Shown piece after piece: positions 46,745 through 58,835 of a DNA stretch of 64,000 nucleotides. Each line of letters opens with the position of its first letter. Position 1 is the stretch's first letter. Source of the DNA: Lycocorax pyrrhopterus obiensis. Its lineage: Eukaryota > Chordata > Aves > Passeriformes > Paradisaeidae. The notes under the pieces were generated by a model. It had not been told where the DNA came from. It made no database searches and saw only the letters and a list, made by a program, of their open reading frames with translations. The position numbers and the translations under genes were made by a program. The stretch lies in contig JACSVZ010000038.1 in assembly GCA_014706295.1 (NCBI GenBank), forward strand, positions 1,984,001 through 2,048,000, written 5' to 3'.

Positions 46745-48710
46745 GGAGTCGGGATGGGAAGGGAATCAGGGACCCAGAGGAAAAAAGGATCATGGCAAGG
46801 CTTTGCTTGGCTTGGACTTCACCCCACTGTGCTTCGGGACTTGGACCCCACTCCCTGGTCCTGTCCCTTCCCCACCATTGCCCAGGCCCTTTGGGCTGTC
46901 AGGGGATCGTGCCCAGGGTGCCCAGGGCCCCGTGCTCCCCCCTAAAGCCTCTCCCTGCGAACGCGGTGCCAGGATCCATCCTCAGCACGAGCACAGCCTG
47001 TCCCCAGGGAGCAACCCCTGGATGAGGCAGGGCGTCTCCCGTGCCCGTGGGGTGCTTGGAGGCCCCGTGTGAGTGGAGGGGCTGGATCCCAGGGGAAATC
47101 GGGCAGGAGGCTGAAGCAAACACTGCTGTGAAGCCACAGTGGCCTCCTTCCTCCGCCAGCCTCTCTCTGCATGGAACACGATGGTGCCCCTAAACCCCAA
47201 ACCCTCTGTGCCAAAGCCGCCCCTGCCCCTCTCCCCTCCCCAAGCCCCGTCCCTGGGCAGGGTGAGGCTGTGCCCGGGCTGGGTGAGGCTGACTCAGAGC
47301 CGGGCTCAGCCATCCCCTGCCCAGGGAGCGGAGCTGGAGCATCTCCCCCGCTCCTCCCGTCCCCCGCACCTCGGCACCGGCGGCTGGAGCAAGACACGAC
47401 CGGTCCCTGCTTGTGCATCGCCTTTGTGTGCCGGGGATGAGCACGAACTGCTGCAGGGAGGCGTTTTTTAACCAGGAAAACCATGCGGGGCTCGATTGTT
47501 CCCTGCATCCGTGGAAAATTACTCCGGTTCGCTCTCCCCTTCGCTCGAGCAGCTCCAAAACATGCGGGGAGGGAGGGGAAGAGGAGGAGGAGGAGGAGGA
47601 GGAGCAGGGAGGTGTCTGCTGCGCCTTTGGGGTCGGAGCTGCCGCTTTTTTCTCTCTCTGCCTCGAAACGATTTATTCAGAAAGGCTCCTGCCTTGGTGT
47701 CACTGGAGCAGGCACAGCGATCAGAACGCGTTTTGGGTAAAGGTCGCCGGGAAAAGAATGGGAAGAAATGAATCCTCGCCATCCCAGCGATGCGGCTCCA
47801 TCCCCTATCCCTCCCTCCCTCTCTCCCTCCCTCCCCTGCCCATCTGGCACGAGGAAAAGCAGATGGGAGAGGTGGCCGTGGCTGGTCCCGCTCCCCGCGG
47901 GGGCTGAGCTCCATCCCTGAGCTCCTCTGGAGCATCGGGGGCACTTCCCCGGGCAGGAATGGGCAGGGACAGGGCCACACTCCGGTTCTCAGTTGCCATC
48001 CTTCAGACCCCCCCTTCCCATGACTCCCGTCCTCCAGGGCTGCCCGCGCTGCCTCTTCCCCAGGGATTTGCTTTGCTGGGCTGCTCCGTTTTCCTTTCAT
48101 TGCCTTTTTCAGACCCTGCCTTTTTAACCCGAATTTTTGGCTCGTTTGCTCGCCCACGTCCTCGATTCTTTTCCTTCTCCCTTTTACGTTCCCTCCTCCC
48201 TCTGCTCCCGGTGCTGCCCAGCTTTCCTCTTTCCCTCCTGCTCTCACTCTCGTTGTGTTTTCTTGGTGGTCCTGCCAAGAACCTTCTGGGATATAAGAAA
48301 AGGAAAATCTCAGGGCTACGCAGCTGAGAAGCTTCCCTTAGGAACTGAGGCTGGCTGGGATGACTTTTTAACTCCCTTTTTAAAAATTCTTTCTAAACCA
48401 TGCCTTCCCTCACCACTCTGCATTCCCAACTGATCCCTGGTGCTGTGGGACACACTCTGGCCCCAATTCACTGCAGGGATGGAGGTGGGAAAGCTCAGGG
48501 CAGAAACATTCCCAGGAGCTGGCTCTGTGCTGGGCCTGAATTTGTCCCTAAAAACCAGGGAAAATCAGATGTTGAAGGCTAACTGAGGAGTTGCTGCACT
48601 TCCTGCACAGGAGTTGCAGGCACTTCCAAAGGAGGAAGGCAGAGGCTTGGCTGGAGTGTTGTGAAAGGGATGAAGCTAAAGGAATGGGAATTACAGGCTG
48701 GGTGGATCAA
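46745..48710. other. GC-rich non-coding stretch with purine and pyrimidine tracts
   Basis: CpG density is raised at about 47200-47760. A GAG/GGA run lies at 47578-47604, and CT-rich tracts at 47800-47835 and 48170-48250. It could contain a promoter, but no TATA box, start codon context or donor site was convincing. Confidence 0.3.
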
Positions 48711-48867
48711 GGATGATTCCTGGTTGTGGGAATGTGAACAGTGAATTGAGGATGATTTGTGGTTGTAGGAATGTGGCAAGCAGTGGATCAGGAATGATTT
48801 CTGGTTGTGGGGACGTGAACAGTGGATCACGGATGATCCCTGGTTGTGGGAATGTGAAAGTGGATTA
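48711..48867. repeat. About 40-bp tandem repeat, four copies
   Basis: Four units of GGATGATTCCTGGTTGTGGG followed by AATGTGAACAGTGGATCA, 39-41 bp each, with point differences. Confidence 0.85.
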
Positions 48868-50854
48868 TGCACAGTCGTTCCTGGCTCCTGCAACGCTTTT
48901 TGCACCTGAGGGACTTGGGTTGGGCTTTTTTCCTTGTATTTTTGCCTTTCTGGTTTGTTTTCTTCTGTTTTGAAACCCCTCTTTGCCCCTGGTATCTCTG
49001 AAACTCTGTGAGAGCCTCTTCCCAAAGGGATGGAACATCCCAGGTCCTCAGCTGGGGCTGCCTGTGGGATGCTCCAGGGATGTGACAGGAGCCACCTGAC
49101 TGCCATGGCAATTTCCTTCAGGCAAATTCAGCTTTGTTGCAAAATCCTGACTCCTACAGCAGCCAAAGGAAGGAGGAATTGTAGAATCATGGAATGTCCT
49201 GAGCTGGGAGAGACCCACAAGGATCATCCAAGGAGCTGGAGGCATCTCCTTGTACAATCAGGGAGCTGCTCCTGACATTCCTCTCCACTTGTTCACCTTT
49301 TTTTCCCAAAACCTTGAGCTTTGAGCTTTCTCTGCAGTGCCCAGGCCTGGACAGGCCAGCAGGGAGTGGTGTTTAAAGTGTTTTATTTAAAGTTCTTTAA
49401 AGCATTTGTGAGACTGCTGCTGAGCTGGAGGAGCTCCGCAGTGACCTCCTCTCCCTCCTGGCCTTTGAATTCCTCACTTCCCTCTTTCCCCTGTTAGTGG
49501 GGAGCTGCTCTATTTAGTGGATTCCTCATCAAAGGCATCTCCAGCAACAGGTTTCTGTGGCTCTCGGGGTCCCAATTCCCTGGTTTGCTCTGGAATGATG
49601 GCCTGGGGAGGCAGGGATGCAGCCAGGCTCAGCTGAGCTCTCTCCAAGCCGGTCTCTTTTCCCAGCAGTCGCTCACTGTGGCCTCCCTGCTCCCTTCCCG
49701 ACAAACCCAGCAGCCTCTCCCTTCTCACTTTTGGAAATTCTTCCACTCAGGAATCAAGAATCATGAACTGAGCTCATGGGACCAGTTAGTTCTGGGATTG
49801 AGGCAATCCCACAGCATTTTTTCCATGTGAATAACACCGAGAATCCCTTTCTGGGCACACGCTGCATCCCACCATGGGCACTGTTATGCTCAGAGGGATG
49901 AACAGGGCAGGGAAACCTCAGGAAAACTGGAGAAAGGTTCCCCTGGCAGTGGGTGGGGCAGAACTGTGTAAATCCAGAGTCGTTCTGTCAGTTCCACCAG
50001 AGTCAGAGAGTGTCCGTGTCCCTGACATCACGGCCTTGACACTTTTCCATGTGGGATTCCAGCCTGAAGGACATAGGTCATTTAAGCAATAGGGAATTTC
50101 ATGGCAGTGACCTTCCTGCCAAGGGGCAGAACTCAGGGTAGGAGTGAAAAGAGCAGCTGGAGGTTGGATCTAGGTTGGATCCTCCCATCCTGTGCCCAGG
50201 AGTTTATTCCCTGTTTTCTTGCTGCACTTCCACCTTTGCCTCACTGAGGTTGTAAATCCCCCTCCCTTTGCACATCCTTGTGTCCCAAATTGGCAGAAGT
50301 TCCTCAGCTTTCCCACTTACGCCGTTTCCTGGCTTGTTAATGTCCCATAAATTAAGTCAGTGATGAGCTTGGCATGGGACTGGGGAGATTTTCACAGTGG
50401 GATCAGTTTCTCCCCTTTAATTAAACATTACAGGCTCCTCATGAATCCTCCCCCTGTGAAACTTTTATGGAAAGCCTTAACAGAGTCATTTATGGAGAAT
50501 CTGTTGTGATGTGCAGATCTGGGCCCCAATTCCAACCTTACACACAATTCCAGAGCTCCTGTAAATCATCTGCCTTTGCTGGATCTGCCCTGGAACTGGG
50601 AGTCAGGGAGTGAGGCCGGGCTGGGCAGGAGAGTGACCAACTCACCCAGCTTTGGGCTCTTGAGTCTGAATGTGGACTCTCAAGTCCGAATTTGGGGTTT
50701 TGGGTCTGAATTTGGGCTCCAGAGTCTGATTTCAGAGATCCTTCCTCCAGGTGGGTTTTAAACCCTTTCCCAAAGTATGAGACACTTGGCTCCAGCCACA
50801 TCCCACAGCAGTGAGATCCATGAGTCCCTCACAGATCTGTAGGAACCAAACTCT
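48868..50854. other. Non-coding stretch
   Basis: Apart from the small CR1 fragment no feature is supported. A direct-repeat patch based on TTTGGGCTC/TCTGAAT(T/G) motifs at 50650-50730 looks like a decayed short tandem repeat. Confidence 0.4.
49182..49260 (-). mobile_element. Short CR1 LINE 3' fragment
   Basis: TAGAATCATGGAATGTCCTG and GCTGGGAGAGACCCACAAGG match the inverse CR1 3' terminus. The copy breaks off after about 80 bp. Confidence 0.7.
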
Positions 50855-51122
50855 TTGGGGCAGGGACAGGAGCCCAGGGAACGGCTGGAGCTGTGTCAGG
50901 GCTTGGGATGGATCTCAGGGAAAGGTTCTTCCCCCCGAGGGTGCTGGGCACTGCCCAGGCTCCCCAGGGAATGGTCCCGGCCCCAAGGCTGCCAGAGCTC
51001 CAGGAGCGTTTGGACAGCGCTCTCAGGGATGCCCAGGGTGGGATTGTTGGGGTGTCTGTGCAGGGCCAGGGGCTGGATCAATGATCCCTTCCAGCTCAGG
51101 ATATTCTGGGATTCTCTGAAGA
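50855..51122 (+). mobile_element. CR1 LINE 3' fragment
   Basis: Forward copy of the family seen inverted at 2231, 29399 and 37606: GGAAAGGTTCTTCCCCCCGA, GCCAGAGCTCCAGGAGCG, GGGCTGGATCAATGATCCC, ending ATTCTGGGATTCTCTGA. Confidence 0.9.
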
Positions 51123-52510
51123 GACTTTTGCTGGATTTCAACCTGTGGCTTTCCAGTTACACCTGGACCCCAATTTTTGTGCTTTGTGAATTAGAGGGAA
51201 GCTGCTCCTTCCCCAGAGCTCCCTGGGGTTGTTGTTTCTCTTCCAAGCTGACATTTCCCTCTCTTCAGCCTTTCCTCCTGTGGAAGCTTTGCCATGTGTA
51301 CCATGTGCTCCCACGCCCATCCCTTTTTCTTGCTTTTCTGTCCCTTTCTGAGGTGATCAGAGCTGCTGGCAGAGCTGTGGGGGCACAGGGGATTCCTGCA
51401 AACACAGGATGATTTTTCCAAGCATCACCCCTGCACCACAGCAATTCCCTGGCAAGGCTTTTTGCTGCCTTAAGCCCCGAGCTGACATTTGCACAGTGAC
51501 ATCCTCTGAGGCCTCTGAGCAGCTTTGGCTCCTTTACAGCCCAGTTCTGCAGAAAAGTCATAATTTTTTAAAGAACCGAAGTGTTCTTGGTTATAAATCG
51601 TGCTGTGACTTCACCCCTCCTTCTGATAACTGTAGAAACACCAACCAGCAACAGGAAAACCAGGAGGAAGGATAAATATCCCTGGGATGGGTGATTTTCC
51701 CATAGCAGTGGAAGAGGGAGGTGCAGGGCCTGTGCCACACTGGCAGCGAGGCTGTCCCTGCACCCCTCTCATCCCACCCAGGGTCATGGGAATGGGGGAC
51801 AAAAATGGGAAAGGAAACTCCTCCAGTTCCCCTGGGCACAGCACAAGTTGTCCCATGTGATGGTGTTTTGAGCAACCCCAATTTCACCTCCTTGTCCTGC
51901 TGCTGCCTTGTCCCAGCCACAAGGTCCAGGGACAAACCGCACATTGCTGGGGCAGGGTGGTCCCAGGCAGCTCCCGACAGGCACAAGATGCCCTCTGAGG
52001 GGTGCCCAAAAGCTGGTTTTTGGTAAAATCCCAGATGTTAACACATGTAAATGATGTGTTCTGCAGAGCCAGCCCCATGCCCAATCCCACCGTGGGTGTC
52101 AGATCCTTCCCAGCCCGTTTCCACATCCAGTTTTTCCGCCTGTTATTCCCACTGCTCTGCCTACTTCATCCTATTTATAGAGCGCCTTTCACTGGAGTCT
52201 CCAGGCTTTTAACCTTTATTCCTGGAATATTCTTCACTTCTTGGACCTGCCACGGAGCAATTACTCACCCAGGCTCCTCCCCAGCCTGAGTTTAAAAGGA
52301 ATTCCCACGGGGCAGCTCAGGGCGTCGAGCTCCCCGCGGCCAAAATCCCGGCTCTTCCTTGTGCCACGGCCTGTCCCGGCGCGTCCCGGGTTCCCAGCCT
52401 GGCTCTGCTGCTCATTCACCTGCAGAGAGGCTTTGATGCTTCTCTGGTGAGATCATTCACCTCCCAGTGCAGGAGCAAAAACACTCCCAGTGGGATTCTG
52501 GCACCGCTTT

Positions 52511-52570
52511 CTCCGGGTTTCTTCCTCATTCTCCAGGTTTCTTCCTCATTCTCCAGGTCTCTTCCTCATT
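52511..52570. repeat. 20-bp tandem repeat, three copies
   Basis: Three head-to-tail units of CTCCAGGTTTCTTCCTCATT with single-base differences. Confidence 0.9.
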
Positions 52571-52600
52571 CTCTTCTCATCACCACAGTGTCTGTCTGGG

Positions 52601-52726
52601 AGTGTTCCAAAAACGCCTGGATGTGGCAGCTGGGGACGTGGCTTAGTGGTGGCCATGGTGGTGGGTTGATGGTTGGACTTGATCTTGAAAACCTATTCCC
52701 ACCTTAATGATTCCGTGGTTCTCTGG
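52601..52726 (+). mobile_element. CR1 LINE 3' fragment
   Basis: TGGATGTGGCAGCTGGGGAC, GATGGTTGGACTTGATCTTG and ACCTTAATGATTCCGTGG match a CR1 3' terminus of the same type as the copy at 28388. Confidence 0.75.
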
Positions 52727-53675
52727 CCGCTGTAGGACAGAAGATCCCAGTGGTGCAGATCCCGGCGATCTGGAGGGGCTTTGTGCCCCAGCTGGGGGTG
52801 GCTTCTGTGAGTATGAAAAGGGGGAATTGCCCCTTCCCCCTCAGAATTCCTACAGCACCTTCCTGGCCTTGTGGAGGGTGGGAATAAGCAGCAGGTTGTT
52901 GGAGATGGGTGTTGGAGATGCTGTGTGGGATCCACCACCACCACAAGGGGCTGGTGGGGATGGAGAGGTCTCGTGTCCCACTCCTCTGCAGGGCAGAGGT
53001 GGCGGGAGGGGAGATGTCCTCTCCTCGCTTTGGCTGTTGAAATCCTTGGATATCTAGAGCAGGAAACCACCGGCAGCCCTGCAGGGACCTGAGGCTGGCT
53101 ATGGGACTGTGCCCTGCAGGACCTGGCTGTTCCCTGAGCCTGGCAGATGTGGAGTTTGGATTTGGGGGATGCTGGTGCCCGAGACTCCTGCAGCGTCTCC
53201 TATGGAAAAAAACCCCTCGTGGTTCTCAGTGGCTCATTCGGGGCCTGGCTTGGGATTCAAGGAGGGAATTCTTTCAGGCTGTGGTGGATATTTCAGTGAA
53301 ACAGTAAAAGAAAACAGCAAAAGGGCTCAGCTGGCTTTGGTTTGGTCCCCCCCAGCTGAGGCAGGCTGGGCACAGGTGGGGAGAGGAGGAGGAAATGGGG
53401 AAATGTGGGGAGTGGTGCTCAAACACTGCTCTTGGAGCTGTGTTGGAAATGTAATGTCCCTTAATGTCCCTTAAAGAGCTTCACTGGAGCCCAGAGGCAC
53501 CACTCAAGGACACAGAGCTCCTGCCACGGCCCTGCCAAACCCCCTCCAACTGCTCTGCCTCCGTTTCCTTCCCAGGATGGAGCCAACAGCTGGATCCAGG
53601 TCCTTGCTCCTCTCATTGGGATCTACAAAGTCATGGAATCTTCACTGGTCACTTGAGGAATCCCAAGACAAGAGA

Positions 53676-54060
53676 TCGTGGGAACCAAAATGGTTTGGGC
53701 TGGAAGGGACATCAAATCCCATCCCATCCCACCCCTGCCATGGGCAGGGACACCTTCCCTGGGCTGCTCCAAGCCCCATCCAGCCTGGCCTTGGGCACTG
53801 CCAGGGATCCAGGGGCAGCCACAGCTGCTCTGGGCACCCTGTGCCAGGGCCTCCCCACCCTCCCAGGGAACAATTCCTTCCCAATATCCCATCCAGCCCT
53901 GCCCTCTGGCAGTGGGAAGCCATTCCCTGGGTCCTGTCCCTCCATCCCTTGTCCCCAGTCCCTCTCCAGCTCTCTTGGAGCCCCTTTAGGCCCTGCAAGG
54001 GGCTCTGAGCTCTCCCTGGAGCCTTCTCCTCTCCAGGCGAGCAGCCCCAGCTCTCCCAGC
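53676..54060 (-). mobile_element. CR1 LINE 3' fragment
   Basis: Inverse orientation: ATGGTTTGGGCTGGAAGGG at the 3' end, then the GGGATCCAGGGGCAGCC block and the TTCCCAATATCCCATCC block. It extends further 5' than most copies, into GAGCTCTCCCTGGAGCC. Confidence 0.9.
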
Positions 54061-54877
54061 CGGGCTCCCCAGGGATGTGAGGGTACTCTCAGGGACAGAT
54101 CCTGGCTGGCAGGGACACTGGGCACCTTTCTGCTGGGAGAAGCCTGGGCAGCAGCTCCCCTCCTGCTCTTCTGCCCACTCCTCCACCCGTGTTGCCGTGT
54201 TTTAATAATTCCATCAACACTTTCAGGATTGTTACCACCAGAGCCTGCAGGCTCCTGCCTCGGCTCCTGGGCACGCTGCCCTTCCCCTGCATGTCTCTGC
54301 ACCTTCCTGCCCCATCCTGGGGCACATTTCATTCCTTTGTGCCTTTTTGCCAGCAAATACCAGACTGGTGTCGTAGCTGATCATGGGAACCACTTCAGTC
54401 TGTGGTGAACTCTGTGATGGAAGGCGTGATCACAGCCCTGCCCAAAATACAGCACAGGCAGCTGAGAGCTGCGAGTGGGAATGAGGGTGTTTGGTCAGGA
54501 GGGAGAAGAGAAGGCTCAGAACTCACATCACCATGTGCTGTTGGTGAGAAAACCAGGGCAGGGCTCCAGGCTGGATGATTCCTGAACTCAGGAGCCGCCT
54601 GGGTGGATCTCTTGTCCAAATCCCTTGGATCACCTTCCCCCAGCCAGATGGGCAGAGCCACTCAAGGTTCACTCCTGAATCCTCTTCTCTGGCAGTCAGT
54701 GAAAGATTCCACCTAATTTTGTATTAATCACAACAAGTTGGTGGATGCAGCCTGGCTCTTCCAGGACATTTGCTTTCTCCTGGTGCTGGCAGGGAGCTGA
54801 GGAGGAGGAGCAGTCCTAAAGCTGAGCCTTTTGGATGCCTGTGAACTCTGTGATTTCCTTCTAAATCTCCTGTAACC

Positions 54878-55250
54878 CCATGGAGAGCTGGGGTGTTCAC
54901 CTGGAGAAGGGAAGGCTCTGGGGAGAGCTCAGAGCCCTTCCAGTGCCCAAAAAGGGCTCCAGGAGAGCTGGAGCGGGACTGGGGACAAGGGCTGGAGGGA
55001 CAGGACACAGGGAATGGCTTCCACTGCCAGAGGGCAGGGCTGGATGGGATATTGGGAAGGAATTGTTCCCTGTGAGAGTGGGGAGGCCCTGGCACAGGGT
55101 GCCCAGAGCAGCTGTGGCTGCCCCTGGATCCCTGGCAGTGCCCAAGGCCAGGCTGGACGGGGCTTGGAGCAGCCTGGGATAGTGGAAGGTGTCCCTGCCC
55201 ATGGCAGGAGATGGAATGGGATGAGATTTAAGGTCCCTTCCAACCCAAAC
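54878..55250 (+). mobile_element. CR1 LINE 3' fragment
   Basis: Forward copy: ATGGAGAGCTGGGGTGTTCA, GGGACAAGGGCTGGAGGGAC, the GGATATTGGGAAGGAATTG block, and the TTTAAGGTCCCTTCCAACC terminus. Confidence 0.9.
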
Positions 55251-58095
55251 TCTGAGTCCCTGACTCAGCGGAGCTGCCTCGGGTGGATCCGGCACCAATC
55301 CAGCGTTCGGGATTGAGCACAGCCCTGGCAGCTGTGGGCGTTCAGGGTGACCAGGGACATCAGCCACAGCCACATCCCTGCTCCCAGTGCCACACGGGTG
55401 GGCCCTGCCCAGCTCTCCCAAAGCTTTGTGTTTGTGCTCCAGGCTGGAGGGGAGATTTCATTGCCTGGCTGCTGCTGCAGCCCAAACCACGCTGGCTCCG
55501 GTGCGCTGGAGCTGGGTCCTGGCTTCCAGGGCCAGGCTGATGGCAAATCCAGGGTCCAGGGTTATGGCAAGGAGGGATCAACCTCTGACCATCTCTCCCT
55601 TCCCTTCCAGTCTCACCCCAGCTTTCCTGCAGGTTGGTGATGCCTTGGGAAGGCTCAAGCTTTATTTTAAACACAAATCTTGTTGTTTGAGCAGGACATG
55701 TCTTAGGAACAGACGTCCAGCAGGGACATATTGGGAAAGAACTGGAAAACATTCAAGATCTTGAGCTTTGACGTCTCCTCGTTGCACTGGACAAAGCCTG
55801 GTCTGCAGGGTGGGTCAAGGGTGGTGAGCAAAAATGGGAGAAAACTGATTCATTAAGAATGTGGCTTTGGAAAGGGAGTTTCCTGCTGCTTGGGGTCCTT
55901 GCTGGTTTGGTTCTTGCTTGTTCCTATTACACAATATATTGCATTTGGCATTGCTGTATGAAAGGAGGAAGAGGGAAAGCTGGAGCAGAAGGGGCTTCAC
56001 TCAAAAACCTCATCCCCAGGTCCCAGCCCTTCCTGTCCTGCTATAACTCAGAGCAGTTTGGACACCAGCTACAGCTTTGGAGAAGGAAAGTCATCATCAA
56101 AGTTTCCAGACCTCGGAGAGATGACAAAACCCCTCCATGAGGAGCCCAGCAAGTGCCTTAGAGGGACAAAGAGCACCAGAGCACAGTCCTGGTCTTGGCA
56201 AGGGGACAAGGAAGGAGCCCAAACCCCTCCAGCCTTCCTGGACTGTCCCAAAGGAGCTGAGAGATCCGTGGTGTGAGGCAGGGAAGGGAGAGCAGACAGG
56301 CCTGGCAGGGTGAAACCTCTGCCCTTGGTTTCTGGAGTTTGCTAAGTTTTAATTTGGGAATTTCTGGTCTGGTAACAGGGAGAGAAATGGGGAGCAGGGA
56401 GGGAAGCACGGAGAAACTGGGAAACCCCGGCCGAGGTCTGGGGGTGGGTAGGAAGTTCCTGCTATTTTTGCTGTCCCTGCAGGACTTTCTGCTGTGCTTC
56501 ATGGTGGATTTTGTAGTTTTATGACCCTTTTAAGACCTGAAGCCTGCCTGGAACATCTCCTCCCTCCCCATGTCCCACAGACCAGCAGCCCATGGTGCAG
56601 CTGCCGAGTCTGGGAGCATCCCCATGGCACAGGGATGTTTCTCTGGACATGGATTTGTTGCTTCCGTCCTGTGGGGCCAACCTGGAGCCCTGGGAAAGGT
56701 GTTAAATCCACCAGGACCAGTGGGTGCCGTCATCCCAAAGAGGCTGGGGGCTTTTTGGGAGGAGCTGAGGAACAGCTCCTCATTCCCACAGGAGGCAGAG
56801 CCCTCTCATTCCCGGTGCCCTGGGTTGTTTGCAGGCGCCTGTTCAGAGCAGAGGGAAGCAGCTCCTTCATTGGGAATGATTTGGGAAGAGAGGAACAGGT
56901 TGGGATCTGCAGCCGCCAGTGCCAGAACCTCTCTGGGTAAATGCACCAACGCTCCATCCATCAGGAAAGCCAAAAAAGGAGAGGATTTGTGATCATTGGG
57001 GTGTTAAATATTCCCAGGCTGTTCTACCCAAAGCTTCACTTCCCCTGAATCTCCTTTTGCCTCAGTTTCCCTTGGCATGGCTGTTCCAGACTGAGGGTGC
57101 CACAGCCCCCTGCTCTTGGTGGGACAAACATCGTGGCCGCTTTCCTGGTCCCAAATGGCACTTCCAAGGATAATTCCTTTGAAATGCCATGTCCAAGCGG
57201 AGTCACGTTCTCCTGGGAGTGACAAACAGCTGTAAATCTTCAAAGAGAGCGATGATCAGCCCTGAGTGGTGCTGGGCTGAGAGGAAAGGGATCATGGAAC
57301 AGTTACGGAAAGGAGCCGAGACTAAAAGTAGGATTTAGCAGGATCTGGATCTTCATTCCCCGCTGACCTGAATGAGCTCCTTCTGCCAGGGAAAAGGAGC
57401 GAAAACCTCTGAGATTTGTGAATTGGAGTTTTTAGGGCACACGTGGATCCGTGGGTGGGCAGAGTGGCTTTAATGTGGAGATGCTCCGGATCCCTGTGGA
57501 TCATTCCAGGGGGCGATGGGATGAGCCCATGGAAGGCTCTCCCTCCGCTGTCACTGCGGTGTTCTGCCCTGGCTGGTGGCTTGGGGGTGTCCCTCACCCC
57601 TGTGTGGTCCCAGTGACATCCATGAGTTGCAGGAGATCCTGGAGCCATCCCCGGGGCAGGATCCTGTGCTGTGCTCAGGCTCAGACACGGATGCCACAGC
57701 ATGATGTCACAGCAGGTTGTCCCTCTCTGTTGCCTCTCCTGCTCTTCACAGAGCCCTGCCAAGCTCATTTCATCCAACAGCACATCCACAGCTCCTGACC
57801 AGTGACAAAGGTGTTCCATGTGTGTTTTGTGTCCCCACCAGCCTGATCTTGTCACCTTGCTGGGTGGCCCAAGCTCCGGCCAGTCCTGGGACTGAGGTCC
57901 TTAACTGGACCACAGTGACCTGCAGGACCAGGGCCTTGGAGCAGGACCTTGTCTGCTCCTTGTCCTGCTCAACTTTGCCAAACCTGTCCCCAGCACGATT
58001 CCTCCATCACTGGGAGTGATTGTGAGACAGCCCCGACCCTGAAGGTGACCAGGACACTGCTGCCAGGGGTGGGTGTGTGTCCAGCACCACTGCTC
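55251..58095. other. Stretch without a supported gene
   Basis: It holds a plus-strand open frame with a hydrophobic segment (55859-56140, discussed as a finding) and otherwise GC-rich sequence without splice or domain evidence. Confidence 0.4.
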
Positions 58096-58322
58096 CATGG
58101 ATGGGTGGATGGATGGATGGATGGACAGACAGATGGACAGATAGATGATGGATGGATGGATGGATGGATGGATGGATGGATGGAGGGATGATGGATGGAT
58201 GGATGGATGGATGGATGGATGGAGGGATGGATGGATGGATGGATGGAATGGATGGATGGATGGATGGATGGATGGAGGATGGATGGATGGATGGATGGAT
58301 GGATGGATGGATGGATGGATGG
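58096..58322. repeat. (GGAT)n tetranucleotide microsatellite
   Basis: About 225 bp of GGAT/ATGG units with GGAGGGATGA variants, and ACAG/ATAG interruptions near the left end. It is the reverse complement of the motif at 19258. Confidence 0.95.
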
Positions 58323-58565
58323 CTCCAGCTTGGGACTGGGAAGCCAGAGGTGACATGGGAGAGCTTTTCTAACAGGTGTGATCCCCTTTTCCATGCTCAG
58401 CTGGAGGAATGTGTTAAGCTGGTGCTTGGTCTGCAGCATCTGCCCCCAAAGCCCTGTGGAGGGGTGTCCTCCCTGCCTGGGCCCCTTCCCTTTAAACAAA
58501 GAGCCATCGTTCTTCTGGCTTGCATTCCCACCAGGCTAAAAGGGTAAGAGGAAGAAGAAGATCCT

Positions 58566-58835
58566 CCAAGATCCCAGAATCCCAGACTCATTAAGGTTGG
58601 AAAAGCCCTCTGAGACCATCGAGTCCAACCTGTGCCCAAACCCCACCTTGGCACCAGCCCAGAGCACTGAGTGCCCCCTCCAGTTGTTCCTTGGTGACTC
58701 TACCACCTCCCTGGGCAGCCTCTTCCTATGCCTGACCACCCTATCCATGAAGAAATTCCTCCTGATGTCCAACCTGACCCTCCCCAGGAGCAGCCTGAGG
58801 CCGTTTCCTCTTGTCCCATCGATGCTCTGAGCTGT
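58566..58835 (-). mobile_element. CR1 LINE 3' fragment
   Basis: Inverse copy of a classic CR1: CATTAAGGTTGGAAAAGCCC, CCATCGAGTCCAACCTGTGC, CCTGGGCAGCCTCTTCC, ATTCCTCCTGATGTCCAACC. It keeps more 5' sequence than the other subfamilies and ends near CTTGTCCCATCGATGCTCTG. Confidence 0.9.

Larger units (their letters stand above)
51123..53670. other. Non-coding stretch
   Basis: No exon is supported. It includes a CTATTTATAG element (52171-52180), a 20-bp triplicate (52511-52570) and a CR1 fragment (52601-52726). Confidence 0.4.
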
